In this document: positions 44,104 to 53,494 of the stretch, piece by piece
Layout: each line of letters starts with the position of its first letter
Position numbering within the stretch: the first letter of the stretch is position 1
NCBI GenBank assembly: GCA_902592715.1
Contig: CACJFS010000001.1
Span: forward strand, 45,832 to 109,831
From: an uncultured Pelagibacteraceae bacterium
Lineage (GTDB): Bacteria; Pseudomonadota; Alphaproteobacteria; Pelagibacterales; Pelagibacteraceae
Direction of reading: 5' to 3'
Length of the DNA stretch: 64,000 bases
Position numbers and translations under genes: made by a program
The notes under the pieces: model-generated
Databases searched by the model: none
The model's input: only the letters and a program-made list of their open reading frames with translations
Told to the model about the DNA's origin: nothing

Positions 44104-46677
44104 ATGGAGTTTAAAAAAATCCAATTAAATGGCTTTAAGTCTTTTGCAGAGAAAACTAACTTTTTAATTGAAAAAGGCCTTACAGGAATTGTTGGTCCTA
44201 ACGGTTGTGGCAAGTCAAACATAGTTGAGTCTCTTAGATGGTGTATGGGAGAGACTTCAGCAAAAAGTATGAGAGGTTCTGGAATGGAGGATGTTATATT
44301 TTCAGGCACATCAAACAAACCGTCAAAAAATATTGCAGAAGTAGTTTTAAGTTTAAACAATGAAAGTAGGGATGGTCCATACCAGTATAAAGATCTAGAG
44401 GAAATAGAAATTCGAAGAAAAATTGAAAAAGACAAAGGATCTAAGTTTTACATAAACAATAAAGAAGTAAGAGCTAAGGATGCACAAATGTTTTTTGCAG
44501 ATCTTTCTACAGGGGCTCATTCACCATCATTGATCAGTCAAGGCAGAATTGGGGCATTAGTTACTGCAAAACCATCTGATCGGAGAGCTATACTTGAAGA
44601 AGCTGCTGGAATAGCTGGTTTGCATGTTAGAAGGCATGAAGCAGAAATTAGATTAGGAGCAGCAGAAAATAATTTAAAGAGAGCCGACGAACTTAGAAGA
44701 CAACAAGAAAAACAATTAGCAAATTTAGAAAAACAAGCTGAGGAAGCTGCAAAGTATAAATTAATTTCAGAAGAAATAAAAAAAGTTGAGGCAGGGCTTT
44801 ATTATTTAAGACTTACAGAAATTGATAAAGAAATCACTTTAGAAAATGAAGTAAATAATGAGGCAGATGGAAAAGTAGAAGAATTTAATAAACAAATTGA
44901 AGAATTAGAAACTAAAATTAAAAATGAACTTGAAAGAGTAGAGCCGATACGACAAAAAAATATAGAAAATTTATCTAAGATTCAAAGGTTAAACCTTGAG
45001 CTGAAAGCTTTAGATGAGGAAAGTACTAGAATAAATGAGGAAATAGATACAATTAAAAGCTCTATAAAAGTTATAGATGAAGACATAGATAGAGAAAAAA
45101 GCATAGTAATTGACGCAAATTCTAACGAAAAAAGATTAAAAGAGGAGAGAAATATCTTAATTGATACAGACTCAAAATATTATGAAACAGAAAAACTTTC
45201 AAATCAAGATCTAGAAAACTCTAAATCAAAATTAAAAAGTGAGCAAGATAGAATGGATGAATTATTAGAGAGTTTTAGTGCTGAATCTTTGCAAAAAAAT
45301 AATGAAATTATTACCAACATAAAAAGTAAAATCGAAGAAGTTAAAGAGCTAATTTCAGAAAACAGAAACCATCAGACAATAAAAATTCTAGATGAATGTA
45401 TAATTGACTTGTCCTATTTAACTATGAAAGTTAAAGAAGTTGAGAATGATGATGTAATTTCAACTCTATCATCAAAAAGTGATCAAATAAAAAAATTACA
45501 GGATGATTACGCTGAAACTTATAGTAAAAACCAAAACATAAAAAAAGAGTCTGTCAAAAGAAAAGAGAGAATAAGTATAATTGATCAGGAATTTGAAAGC
45601 TGGCAAAATCTTTTGACCAATTCTGAAAAAATGGTTAATGAGCTCAATACAAGAAAAAATAAGCTTGTAGAAAAATTGAATGATCTGGAAAAACAACCTC
45701 AATCTCAAGCAGAAAAAAAAGGGAAAATCTCTGAAAACGTAAGGATTTCAGAAAATGAAAAAAATGAGAATGAAATTTTAGTTGAAAAAATTGATAATAA
45801 TATTACAGAAATTAGAAACCAGTTAAACAACACAAAAGAAAATTCAATTGAAATTAGAGAGAAGAAAGCAAGCTCTGGAGCAACCATTGAAGGTTTAAAT
45901 AAAAGAAGAAATGATCTTTTAGAAAGAGTTATGACAGATTTGAGTGTTGAAGAAGGCAATATACTTAATTATTCTAATCTTGAAAAAGATGCAGAATTTC
46001 CTGACTTAGTCACTCAAGAAGAGTTACTAGATGAAAAAAAGAGAGAAAGAGAGAAACTTGGATCTGTTAATTTAAGAGCAGATGATGAAACTGAAAAATA
46101 TAAAACTGAAATAAAAAAAATGGAGCAAGATAGACAAGATCTTGTTACAGCAATAATAAAATTAAAGGAGAGCATAACTGAACTTAATCAAAAAGGTCGA
46201 GAAAGATTATTGGACGCTTTTGAGAGAGTGAGTAGAAAATTTAATGAGGTTTACACAAAATTATTTAATGGAGGAAGCGCTAAGTTAGAACTAGTGGACT
46301 CTGATGACCCGCTAGATGCTGGTTTAGAAATGCTGGTCAGTCCTCCAGGAAAAAGACTGCAGTCAATTACTTTGCTTTCTGGTGGTGAACAAGCTTTGAC
46401 AGCATTATCACTTATATTTGCAGTATTTTTAACTAAACCCTCACCTATCTGTGTTTTAGATGAAGTAGATGCTCCACTAGATGATGCAAATGTAACAAGA
46501 TTTTGTAATCTTTTAAATGAACTGACAAAGATTACTTCTACAAGATTTATAATAGTAACCCACCATGCGTTAACTATGTCTAAAATGGATAGACTGTATG
46601 GGGTTACAATGCCAGAGAAAGGGATAAGTCAACTGGTTGCTGTTGACCTTCAAAAAGCTGAGAGCATGGTAGCTTAG
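44104..46677 (+). CDS. smc: SMC-family chromosome segregation ATPase (857 aa)
   Basis: Walker A GIVGPNGCGKSNIVESLRWCMGE, long coiled coil, signature LLSGGEQALTALSLIFAVF, Walker B PICVLDEVDAPLDDANV. Confidence 0.95.
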   Translation: MEFKKIQLNGFKSFAEKTNFLIEKGLTGIVGPNGCGKSNIVESLRWCMGETSAKSMRGSGMEDVIFSGTSNKPSKNIAEVVLSLNNESRDGPYQYKDLEEIEIRRKIEKDKGSKFYINNKEVRAKDAQMFFADLSTGAHSPSLISQGRIGALVTAKPSDRRAILEEAAGIAGLHVRRHEAEIRLGAAENNLKRADELRRQQEKQLANLEKQAEEAAKYKLISEEIKKVEAGLYYLRLTEIDKEITLENEVNNEADGKVEEFNKQIEELETKIKNELERVEPIRQKNIENLSKIQRLNLELKALDEESTRINEEIDTIKSSIKVIDEDIDREKSIVIDANSNEKRLKEERNILIDTDSKYYETEKLSNQDLENSKSKLKSEQDRMDELLESFSAESLQKNNEIITNIKSKIEEVKELISENRNHQTIKILDECIIDLSYLTMKVKEVENDDVISTLSSKSDQIKKLQDDYAETYSKNQNIKKESVKRKERISIIDQEFESWQNLLTNSEKMVNELNTRKNKLVEKLNDLEKQPQSQAEKKGKISENVRISENEKNENEILVEKIDNNITEIRNQLNNTKENSIEIREKKASSGATIEGLNKRRNDLLERVMTDLSVEEGNILNYSNLEKDAEFPDLVTQEELLDEKKREREKLGSVNLRADDETEKYKTEIKKMEQDRQDLVTAIIKLKESITELNQKGRERLLDAFERVSRKFNEVYTKLFNGGSAKLELVDSDDPLDAGLEMLVSPPGKRLQSITLLSGGEQALTALSLIFAVFLTKPSPICVLDEVDAPLDDANVTRFCNLLNELTKITSTRFIIVTHHALTMSKMDRLYGVTMPEKGISQLVAVDLQKAESMVA

Positions 46678-46681
46678 GCTA

Positions 46682-46960
46682 ATGGAAGAGGAAGATTTTA
46701 AAACTCGCCTTAAAAGTGCAAAAAATAGAGTAAAATCCAAATATTCTGAGAGCAAAGAGCCGTCAAAATCTGGAATGGGTCATGCTTTTAAAATGAGCAC
46801 TGAATTAGTTGCAGCAGTAGCTGTTGGGACAATTATTGGGTTTATTTTAGACAATTGGTTTGGTACTAAGCCCTGGTTAATTTTAATATTTTTTTTTGTA
46901 GGAGTAATTGCAGGAATTATGAATGTGATTAAATCAGCAAAAAAAATGCAACAAAAATAA
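46682..46960 (+). CDS. AtpZ/AtpI-family protein
   Basis: Two-TM protein MSTELVAAVAVGTIIGFILDNWFGTKPWLILIFFFVGVIAGIMNVIK upstream of atpB. Confidence 0.88.
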   Translation: MEEEDFKTRLKSAKNRVKSKYSESKEPSKSGMGHAFKMSTELVAAVAVGTIIGFILDNWFGTKPWLILIFFFVGVIAGIMNVIKSAKKMQQK

Positions 46961-46969
46961 GAAGATATA

Positions 46970-47704
46970 ATGGCATCAAATCCAATGTACCAATTCAATG
47001 TTTATCGAATTGGTCCGGAAATTAAGTTAGGCGCAGTTGACATTTCTTTCACTAATGCAAGTTTGTTTATGGTAATTAGTTCTTTGGCTATTTTGATAAT
47101 TTTTAATCTAGGAGCAAAGAAAAAAACTTTAATACCTGATAAACTTCAATTATTATCAGAATTAAGTTATTCCTTTGTAGCCAAAATGATTAGTGACACA
47201 GCAGGATCAAAAGCAAAACCGTACTTTTCATTTATTTTCTCACTTTTTATGTTTGTACTTTTTTGTAACATGTTTGGAATGATACCTTATGCATTTACAG
47301 TAACTAGCCATATTATAGTTACATTTGTATTGGCAGCGTTTATTTTCATTGGAGTTACAATTATTGGATTTATGAAACATGGATTGGGATATTTAAAATT
47401 GTTTGTACCAAGTGGAGTTCCAATAGTTCTGCTTCCATTAATTGTAGTTATTGAGATTATTTCGTATTTAAGTAGACCAATTAGTTTATCAGTAAGATTA
47501 TTTGCTAATATGATGGCTGGTCACACAATGATGAAGGTATTTGGAGGCTTTGTTATAAGCTTAGGAATTGTAGGTGGATGGCTTCCACTTAGTTTTTCGG
47601 TTGCACTTACAGGTTTGGAGATACTAGTTGCTTTTCTTCAAGCATATGTATTTGCAATTTTAACATGCATTTATTTAAATGATGCATTAAATCTACACCA
47701 TTAA
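46970..47704 (+). CDS. atpB: F0F1 ATP synthase subunit A
   Basis: NMFGMIPYAFTVTSHI, ISLSVRLFANMMAGHTMMKV, LQAYVFAILTCIYLNDAL. Confidence 0.98.
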   Translation: MASNPMYQFNVYRIGPEIKLGAVDISFTNASLFMVISSLAILIIFNLGAKKKTLIPDKLQLLSELSYSFVAKMISDTAGSKAKPYFSFIFSLFMFVLFCNMFGMIPYAFTVTSHIIVTFVLAAFIFIGVTIIGFMKHGLGYLKLFVPSGVPIVLLPLIVVIEIISYLSRPISLSVRLFANMMAGHTMMKVFGGFVISLGIVGGWLPLSFSVALTGLEILVAFLQAYVFAILTCIYLNDALNLHH

Positions 47705-47712
47705 TAAAAAAA

Positions 47713-47718
47713 AGGAGG
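47713..47718 (+). promoter_or_regulatory. Shine-Dalgarno AGGAGG for atpE
   Basis: AGGAGG followed 4 nt later by the atpE ATG at 47723. Confidence 0.85.
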
Positions 47719-47722
47719 AAAA

Positions 47723-47950
47723 ATGGAATTAGAAGCAGCAAAAATGATAGGAGCAGGCTTAGCAGCTATCGCACTAGCAGGTGCGGGAGTTGGTATAGGA
47801 ATTATCTTTGGTAATTACTTATCTGGTGCTATGAGAAATCCATCTGCAGCTCAAAAACAATTCCCTAACTTATTATTAGGATTTGCTTTAGCTGAAGCAA
47901 CAGGATTGTTTGGACTAGTAGTTGCGTTGATTATTTTATTTGCATTTTAG
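47723..47950 (+). CDS. atpE: F0F1 ATP synthase subunit C
   Basis: 75 aa hairpin GAGLAAIALAGAGVGIGIIFGNYLSGAMRNPSAAQKQFPNLLLGFALAEATGLFGLVVALIILF. Confidence 0.98.
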   Translation: MELEAAKMIGAGLAAIALAGAGVGIGIIFGNYLSGAMRNPSAAQKQFPNLLLGFALAEATGLFGLVVALIILFAF

Positions 47951-47953
47951 TTA

Positions 47954-48541
47954 ATGTTAAAAAAAATAGTTATTTTATTATTCGTTACATGCTTTGCATG
48001 TTTTAATACAGTATTTGCCGCTGAAAGTGGTGGTATGCCTCAACTTAATCCAGAGTTTTGGATTTCTCAAATCTTCTGGCTTATCATCACGTTTGGAACA
48101 CTTTTTATTATTTTGACGAAAGTTATATTGCCTAAGATTAGCGATAATTTAGAAACTAGAAAATCTCAAATACTTGAAAATATTGAGACAGCAGACAAGC
48201 AAAAAGAGGAAAGTCAAAAAAAAATTGACGAATATGAAAAGATTATTTTAGACAGCAAACTTAAAGCTAAAAGTTACTTTAATGAAGCTAGAGAAAAGAT
48301 TTTAGATGATATCAATAAAAAAAGGACTGCATTAGAGAAAGATCTTGATGAAGAAATAAGTGAAGTAGAAAAGGAATTGTCTGATCTAAAGAATAAATCA
48401 GGAGAAAAAATAAATAAAATAGCAGCCGAAACATCTGCTGAGTTAATAAAAGAACTAATTGGTGAAGAAGTAAATAGTAGCAGCATAGCAGCAATTGTGG
48501 AAGACCAATCAAAAATAATCAGAGAGAGAAAAGATGTTTGA
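47954..48541 (+). CDS. F0F1 ATP synthase subunit B'
   Basis: PQLNPEFWISQIFWLIITFGTLFIILTKVILPKISDNLETRKSQI. Confidence 0.93.
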   Translation: MLKKIVILLFVTCFACFNTVFAAESGGMPQLNPEFWISQIFWLIITFGTLFIILTKVILPKISDNLETRKSQILENIETADKQKEESQKKIDEYEKIILDSKLKAKSYFNEAREKILDDINKKRTALEKDLDEEISEVEKELSDLKNKSGEKINKIAAETSAELIKELIGEEVNSSSIAAIVEDQSKIIRERKDV

Positions 48542-49028
48542 TGCAACTTTTTGGGTAGCAATATCGTTTTTTATTTTTATAGGTCTATTGGTATATTTTA
48601 AAATACCTCAGAATATAAACAATCTCCTAACAAAAATGATAGGAGATATAAAAAAAGAAATCGATGAAAGTGAAAAGTTAAGGGTTGAGTCAAAAAAACT
48701 TTTAGATGAAGCTCAAACTAAACTTAATTCTGTTGAGGGGGAGTCCAAAAAAATCCTTGATCAAGCTAAAGCTGAGTCTGAACAACTTGTTATAAGCATG
48801 AATGAAAAATTTCATAAATCTTCTGAAATAAAGAAGAATTTAACTCAAACAAAAATTAATCAGATGAAAGAGGCAGCAATTAAAGAAATCAAAGATACTT
48901 CGATTAAAATTGCCCTAGAGTCTGTAAAAAAAATAATAACAACTACAGTTGATAAATCTAAATTAGATAATCTGTTTGAAAAAAATCTTGAAGAAGCAAA
49001 AACTGAATTAAAAAAAATTAATTCATAA
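48534..49028 (+). CDS. atpF: F0F1 ATP synthase subunit B
   Basis: MFDATFWVAISFFIFIGLLVYFKIP followed by a coiled coil; 8-nt overlap with B'. Confidence 0.93.
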   Translation: MFDATFWVAISFFIFIGLLVYFKIPQNINNLLTKMIGDIKKEIDESEKLRVESKKLLDEAQTKLNSVEGESKKILDQAKAESEQLVISMNEKFHKSSEIKKNLTQTKINQMKEAAIKEIKDTSIKIALESVKKIITTTVDKSKLDNLFEKNLEEAKTELKKINS

Positions 49029-49072
49029 CTAAATTACGTTACATTTTCTTAAAATAATATAAAATCCAAATT

Positions 49073-50530
49073 ATGAATTCGATAGTAATAGGATCAGGTT
49101 TTGGTGGTATGGCTGCAGCATTAAGGTTAAAAGCTAAAGGCCATAATGTAACCTTGATTGAAAAACATGAAGATTTAGGTGGACGGGCAAGAGTCTTTAA
49201 AAAAAATGGATTTACATTTGATGGTGGTCCAACTGTGATAACAGCGCCTTACTTGATTGATGAATTATTTCAGCTTTTTGACAAGAATTCAAAAGATTAT
49301 TTAGAAATAAAATCTTTAAAAACTTGGTATCAATTTGTTTTTGAAGATGGTTTTAAGTTTGACTATTCTGGTGATGAAGAAGAAATGGTTAATCAAATAA
49401 AAAAGATTAACGAAAAAGATGTAAAAGGATATAAAAATTTAGTTAATTTTACAAAAAAAATTTTTGATAAAGGTTTTACTGAATTATCAGATGTCCCATT
49501 TGATAAACCCTCTTTTATGTTAAAGCAAATACCCTCTTTATTTAATCTAAAGAGTTATAAATCTGTTTATGGTTTGGTTTCCTCTTATATAGAAGACGAA
49601 AAATTAAGAAGATTACTTAGTATGCATCCTCTATTGGTGGGTGGTAATCCTTTCACAACAACATCAATATATGGATTAATTTTATATTTAGAAAAGAAAT
49701 GGGGAATTCATTATTCAATGGGTGGTACTGGTCAAGTAATAAATGGTATGGAAAAACTAATGAATGAAGAAAATATAAAAATATTAAAAGGTTGTGAAGT
49801 AAATAAAATCCTATCAAATAAAAATAAAATAACTGGGGTTGAACTAAATAATGGAGATAGAATAGAAACAGATAATGTTATTTGTAACGCCGATCCACCT
49901 GCAGTTTACTCAAAATTAGCAAACACAAATAGTAGTAATTCTATTTTTAATTGGAAAATGAAAAGAATGGAATATTCAATGGGTTTGTTTGTTTATTACT
50001 TTGGAACCAAAAAAGTTTACGACGATGTTGAACATCATACAATCAAATTTGGAGATAAGTACAAGGAACACTTGGACGATATTTTTAACAATAAAAAATT
50101 AAATGATGATATTAGTTACTATTTACATAGACCGACAGCAACAGACAAATCGATGGCGCCTGATAATCATGATTGTTTTTATGTGTTGGTGCCAGTTCCT
50201 AATAACCAATCTGGTATAGACTGGTCTATTGAGGGAGATAAAATGAAAAACTTAGTTATTAAAAAAATGGAGGAAAGTTTACTACCTAATCTAAGTGAAA
50301 ATATTGTTGAGGATTTTTACTTAACTCCTGATTATTTTGAGAAAGAGTTAAATACAAAATATGGCTCAGGTTTTTCTATTCAACCAAAATTTACTCAATC
50401 AGCTTATTTTAGATTTCATAATAAATCAGAGATTTTTGATGGTTTATATTTTGTTGGAGCAGGTACTCACCCTGGAGCAGGTGTGCCAGGAGTACTATCT
50501 TCAGCAAAAGTCTTAGACAAAATTTTGTAA
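49073..50530 (+). CDS. crtI: phytoene desaturase
   Basis: VIGSGFGGMAAALRLKAKGHNVTLIEKHEDLGGRARVFKKNGFTFDGGPTVITAP, C-terminal GLYFVGAGTHPGAGVPGVLSSAK. Confidence 0.97.
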   Translation: MNSIVIGSGFGGMAAALRLKAKGHNVTLIEKHEDLGGRARVFKKNGFTFDGGPTVITAPYLIDELFQLFDKNSKDYLEIKSLKTWYQFVFEDGFKFDYSGDEEEMVNQIKKINEKDVKGYKNLVNFTKKIFDKGFTELSDVPFDKPSFMLKQIPSLFNLKSYKSVYGLVSSYIEDEKLRRLLSMHPLLVGGNPFTTTSIYGLILYLEKKWGIHYSMGGTGQVINGMEKLMNEENIKILKGCEVNKILSNKNKITGVELNNGDRIETDNVICNADPPAVYSKLANTNSSNSIFNWKMKRMEYSMGLFVYYFGTKKVYDDVEHHTIKFGDKYKEHLDDIFNNKKLNDDISYYLHRPTATDKSMAPDNHDCFYVLVPVPNNQSGIDWSIEGDKMKNLVIKKMEESLLPNLSENIVEDFYLTPDYFEKELNTKYGSGFSIQPKFTQSAYFRFHNKSEIFDGLYFVGAGTHPGAGVPGVLSSAKVLDKIL

Positions 50531-51381
50531 TGGAGAAAAAGAGTTTTCTATCAATATACGCAAAATCATTTAACTGGGCTGGTTTTTTTCTTCCAAAAGA
50601 AACTTATTTGAAATGTTCTAATTTATATGATTTTTGTAGAACTTTAGACAATATAGCAGACGACAAAGGTATAATTGATGTTAAGTTAAGAAGATTTTTA
50701 AACTTCAAAAATAATTTTATCAATAAAGAATTTCAGAACCATATAATTAAAAATATGTGGGTATTAATGGATGAATATAATATTTCCACAAAAATTGTAG
50801 AAGACTTATTCGATGGTGTGGAGTCTGATATTCAAAATGAAATAAGATTAAATTCAAAAAAGGAATTATTAATTTATTCATACAGAGTAGCAGGAACTGT
50901 TGGATTAATGATGGCAAAAATTTTAAATGTCACTAACTCTAATTCTCTTAAATCGGCTATAGATTTGGGAATAGCTATGCAACTTACAAATATTTCTAGA
51001 GATGTAATAGAGGATTCTAAAAATCAAAGGTATTATATAAAACATAATTTCGAAACTATAAAAGAAACATTGGCAACTGCAGATTTATTTTACGATAGTA
51101 GTTTTTCTTCAATAAAGGATATTCCATTAAATCTTAGATTTTCAATTTTAGTAGCAAGAAGAGTTTATAGGCAAATTGGTAAAAATATTATTAAGAAACA
51201 AACAATTCAAAATTACAACCAATCAGGTAAAATTTTTGTTAGTAATAGTGGCAAAATATTTCAAACATTATTATCTGTATATGACTTGCTTAAACTATCA
51301 TTGATTAAAAACCATAATCACCTTAGAGATAAAGAACACGAATTAATTAATGAGGAAATAAATTTAAATGAAAGATTTTGA
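50530..51381 (+). CDS. crtB: phytoene synthase
   Basis: SKSFNWAGFFLPK-type N-terminus, RTLDNIADD, GIAMQLTNISRDVIEDSKNQRYYI. Confidence 0.96.
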   Translation: MEKKSFLSIYAKSFNWAGFFLPKETYLKCSNLYDFCRTLDNIADDKGIIDVKLRRFLNFKNNFINKEFQNHIIKNMWVLMDEYNISTKIVEDLFDGVESDIQNEIRLNSKKELLIYSYRVAGTVGLMMAKILNVTNSNSLKSAIDLGIAMQLTNISRDVIEDSKNQRYYIKHNFETIKETLATADLFYDSSFSSIKDIPLNLRFSILVARRVYRQIGKNIIKKQTIQNYNQSGKIFVSNSGKIFQTLLSVYDLLKLSLIKNHNHLRDKEHELINEEINLNERF

Positions 51382-52432
51382 TTTTATCATAATTGGTGGT
51401 GGTTGTGCAGGATTATCTTTAGCATATGAATTAGAGATCAATAATAAGTTAAAAAATAAAACTTTAGCTATTATTGAGCCAAGAGATGAATATAAAAAAG
51501 ATAAAACTTGGTCTTTTTGGAAAACATTCCCACATAATTTTGATGATTGTGTAAAAAAAAATTGGAAACATTTCTCCATAAATGTGCCTCAAAAAACTAG
51601 ACATCTAGAGTGCGATAATTATCAGTATCAAAGTATTGATAGTGGGTTATTTTATGAGAAGATAAACAACAAATTAAAAGAAAATAAAAATATTTCCTTT
51701 CACAAAAATGATCAAAATATTAATTTTGATAACTCTTTAGTATTTAATAGTGTTCCAAATTTAGATAATCAAAACTCTGATCTTTGGCAACATTTCTGTG
51801 GGGTAGAAATAGAGACAAAAAAGGAATTTTTTGATGAAGAAATGATGAATCTAATGGATTTTGATTGTGAACAGAGAGGAAGTGTTCATTTTTTTTATAC
51901 ACTTCCATATTCGAAAAAGACAGCATTAGTTGAAACAACTTGGTTATCAGAAATGAATGACGATTCCCAAAAAGATTATGATCAGCAAATTAAAGAATAT
52001 ATTGAGAATAATCTAAAAATAAAAGATTATAAGATTACATACAAAGAAGTAGGTGCTATACCTCTTTTTTACCCAATAATTGATCAAGTAAAAAATAAAA
52101 TTAATATTGGAACAGCTGGTGGTATGACAAGGTTAAGTACTGGTTATACTTTTCTAAATATTCAAGAACAAAGTAAATATATAAGAGAAAATATCGAAAA
52201 CATTAGTAAATTGAAAACTTTTCAAATTAAAAAAAAATATCAATTTCTTGATAATATTTTTTTAAAAGTTCTTAAAAATAATCCAAGCAAAATGCCAAAT
52301 ATTTTTTTTAGGATGTTTAATAATAAATCTAATACTGTTATAAAATTTTTGTCGAATAGAAGTAATTTATTTGAAGATTTATCAATAATATTAAAAATGC
52401 CTAAATGGATTTTTATTAAAGCACTTTTTTAA
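51368..52432 (+). CDS. crtY: lycopene beta-cyclase
   Basis: DFIIIGGGCAGLSLAYELE, DKTWSFW, GTAGGMTRLSTGYTFLNIQ; within crtI-crtB-crtY-blh. Confidence 0.95.
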   Translation: MKDFDFIIIGGGCAGLSLAYELEINNKLKNKTLAIIEPRDEYKKDKTWSFWKTFPHNFDDCVKKNWKHFSINVPQKTRHLECDNYQYQSIDSGLFYEKINNKLKENKNISFHKNDQNINFDNSLVFNSVPNLDNQNSDLWQHFCGVEIETKKEFFDEEMMNLMDFDCEQRGSVHFFYTLPYSKKTALVETTWLSEMNDDSQKDYDQQIKEYIENNLKIKDYKITYKEVGAIPLFYPIIDQVKNKINIGTAGGMTRLSTGYTFLNIQEQSKYIRENIENISKLKTFQIKKKYQFLDNIFLKVLKNNPSKMPNIFFRMFNNKSNTVIKFLSNRSNLFEDLSIILKMPKWIFIKALF

Positions 52433-52437
52433 ACTAC

Positions 52438-53328
52438 ATGATTAGACTTAATTTTTACCACTCTTTAATTTTTTTTAATTTATGTATACTTTTATGTGGA
52501 ATAAAATATCTGAGAGAAGGAAGTTTCTTACTAATTTCGTTATTTTTAATTTTAACAATTGGAATATCTCATGGTTCTCTGGATCATATTAAAGGTAAAA
52601 AACTGATTAAATATTTTGGATATAAATCAATGGGTATTTTTTATTTGAGTTATTTACTTATTGGTGCAGTTATAATATTGATTTGGTTAATATTTCCAAA
52701 ATCATTACTTTTCTTATTTTTAATTATCGCTGCTTTTCATTTTGGAAAAGAGGACTCCGAATTTATTAATCAAAGGAAAAACTTTGAATTAATTTATTTT
52801 TTAAAAGGATCATTAATAATTACCTCACCCTTATTTTTCCACAAAGAAGAGACACTGACAATATTCGAGACATTAAATTTTTATATTTCAAATAATTTAA
52901 TAATATCTAACGAGATATTATTCATATTTATCTTACTATCTTTAATTTCTGGAATTATTTTATCGTTAAACAAAAGTATCGAGGTAAAGTCATTATTATT
53001 AATGGATTATTTATCAATATTAATCCTAAATTATTTTCTTAATCCAATAATTGCTTTTACGATTTACTTTTGCTTTTTACATTCTATTAGGCACTCGATT
53101 TCTTTGATTAGAAAAATAAATAAAAATTTGACAAAAGGTTTACCAATATTTATTAAAAAAGCCCTTCCACTAACAATTTTGACAATTTTTGGATATGTTG
53201 TTTCAATATCAATTCTGAGTAATTATAACGAATTTAATGAAACTATATATCAAGTAATTTTTATTGGATTGGCCTCATTAACTTTTCCACATATATTGCT
53301 CGAATATTTAATTGAAAAAAATGAGTAA
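52438..53328 (+). CDS. blh: Brp/Blh-family beta-carotene 15,15'-dioxygenase
   Basis: Multi-TM with conserved His motifs GISHGSLDHIKGKK, AAFHFGKED, CFLHSIRHS. Confidence 0.92.
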   Translation: MIRLNFYHSLIFFNLCILLCGIKYLREGSFLLISLFLILTIGISHGSLDHIKGKKLIKYFGYKSMGIFYLSYLLIGAVIILIWLIFPKSLLFLFLIIAAFHFGKEDSEFINQRKNFELIYFLKGSLIITSPLFFHKEETLTIFETLNFYISNNLIISNEILFIFILLSLISGIILSLNKSIEVKSLLLMDYLSILILNYFLNPIIAFTIYFCFLHSIRHSISLIRKINKNLTKGLPIFIKKALPLTILTIFGYVVSISILSNYNEFNETIYQVIFIGLASLTFPHILLEYLIEKNE

Positions 53329-53494
53329 TAAAAATATTAACTTAATTGGGTGGATTTTATTCATTATTTCTGCGTTTGGTTTTATTATATCAAGTGTAGG
53401 AAGTTTTTGGGCTATGTTTGGTAGTCTTTTTTTTCTAGTTGCATGTATTGTTTTTTTAATCCCATTTTTTCGAAAGGATGGAAGTGAAGAATAA
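53321..53494 (+). CDS. 57-aa small membrane protein
   Basis: MSNKNINLIGWILFIISAFGFIISSVGSFWAMFGSLFFLVACIVFLIPFFRKDGSEE. Overlaps the 3' end of blh and the 5' end of ispH. Confidence 0.65.
   Translation: MSNKNINLIGWILFIISAFGFIISSVGSFWAMFGSLFFLVACIVFLIPFFRKDGSEE

Noticed and set aside
44097-44435. 112-aa antisense ORF opposite the smc 5' end
   Set aside because: Opposite the conserved Walker A region of smc; composition-driven.
49029-49072. Possible -35/-10 promoter upstream of crtI (TTACGT...TAATAT)
   Set aside because: Spacing is only about 15 nt and AT-rich background makes such matches frequent. Needs TSS data.
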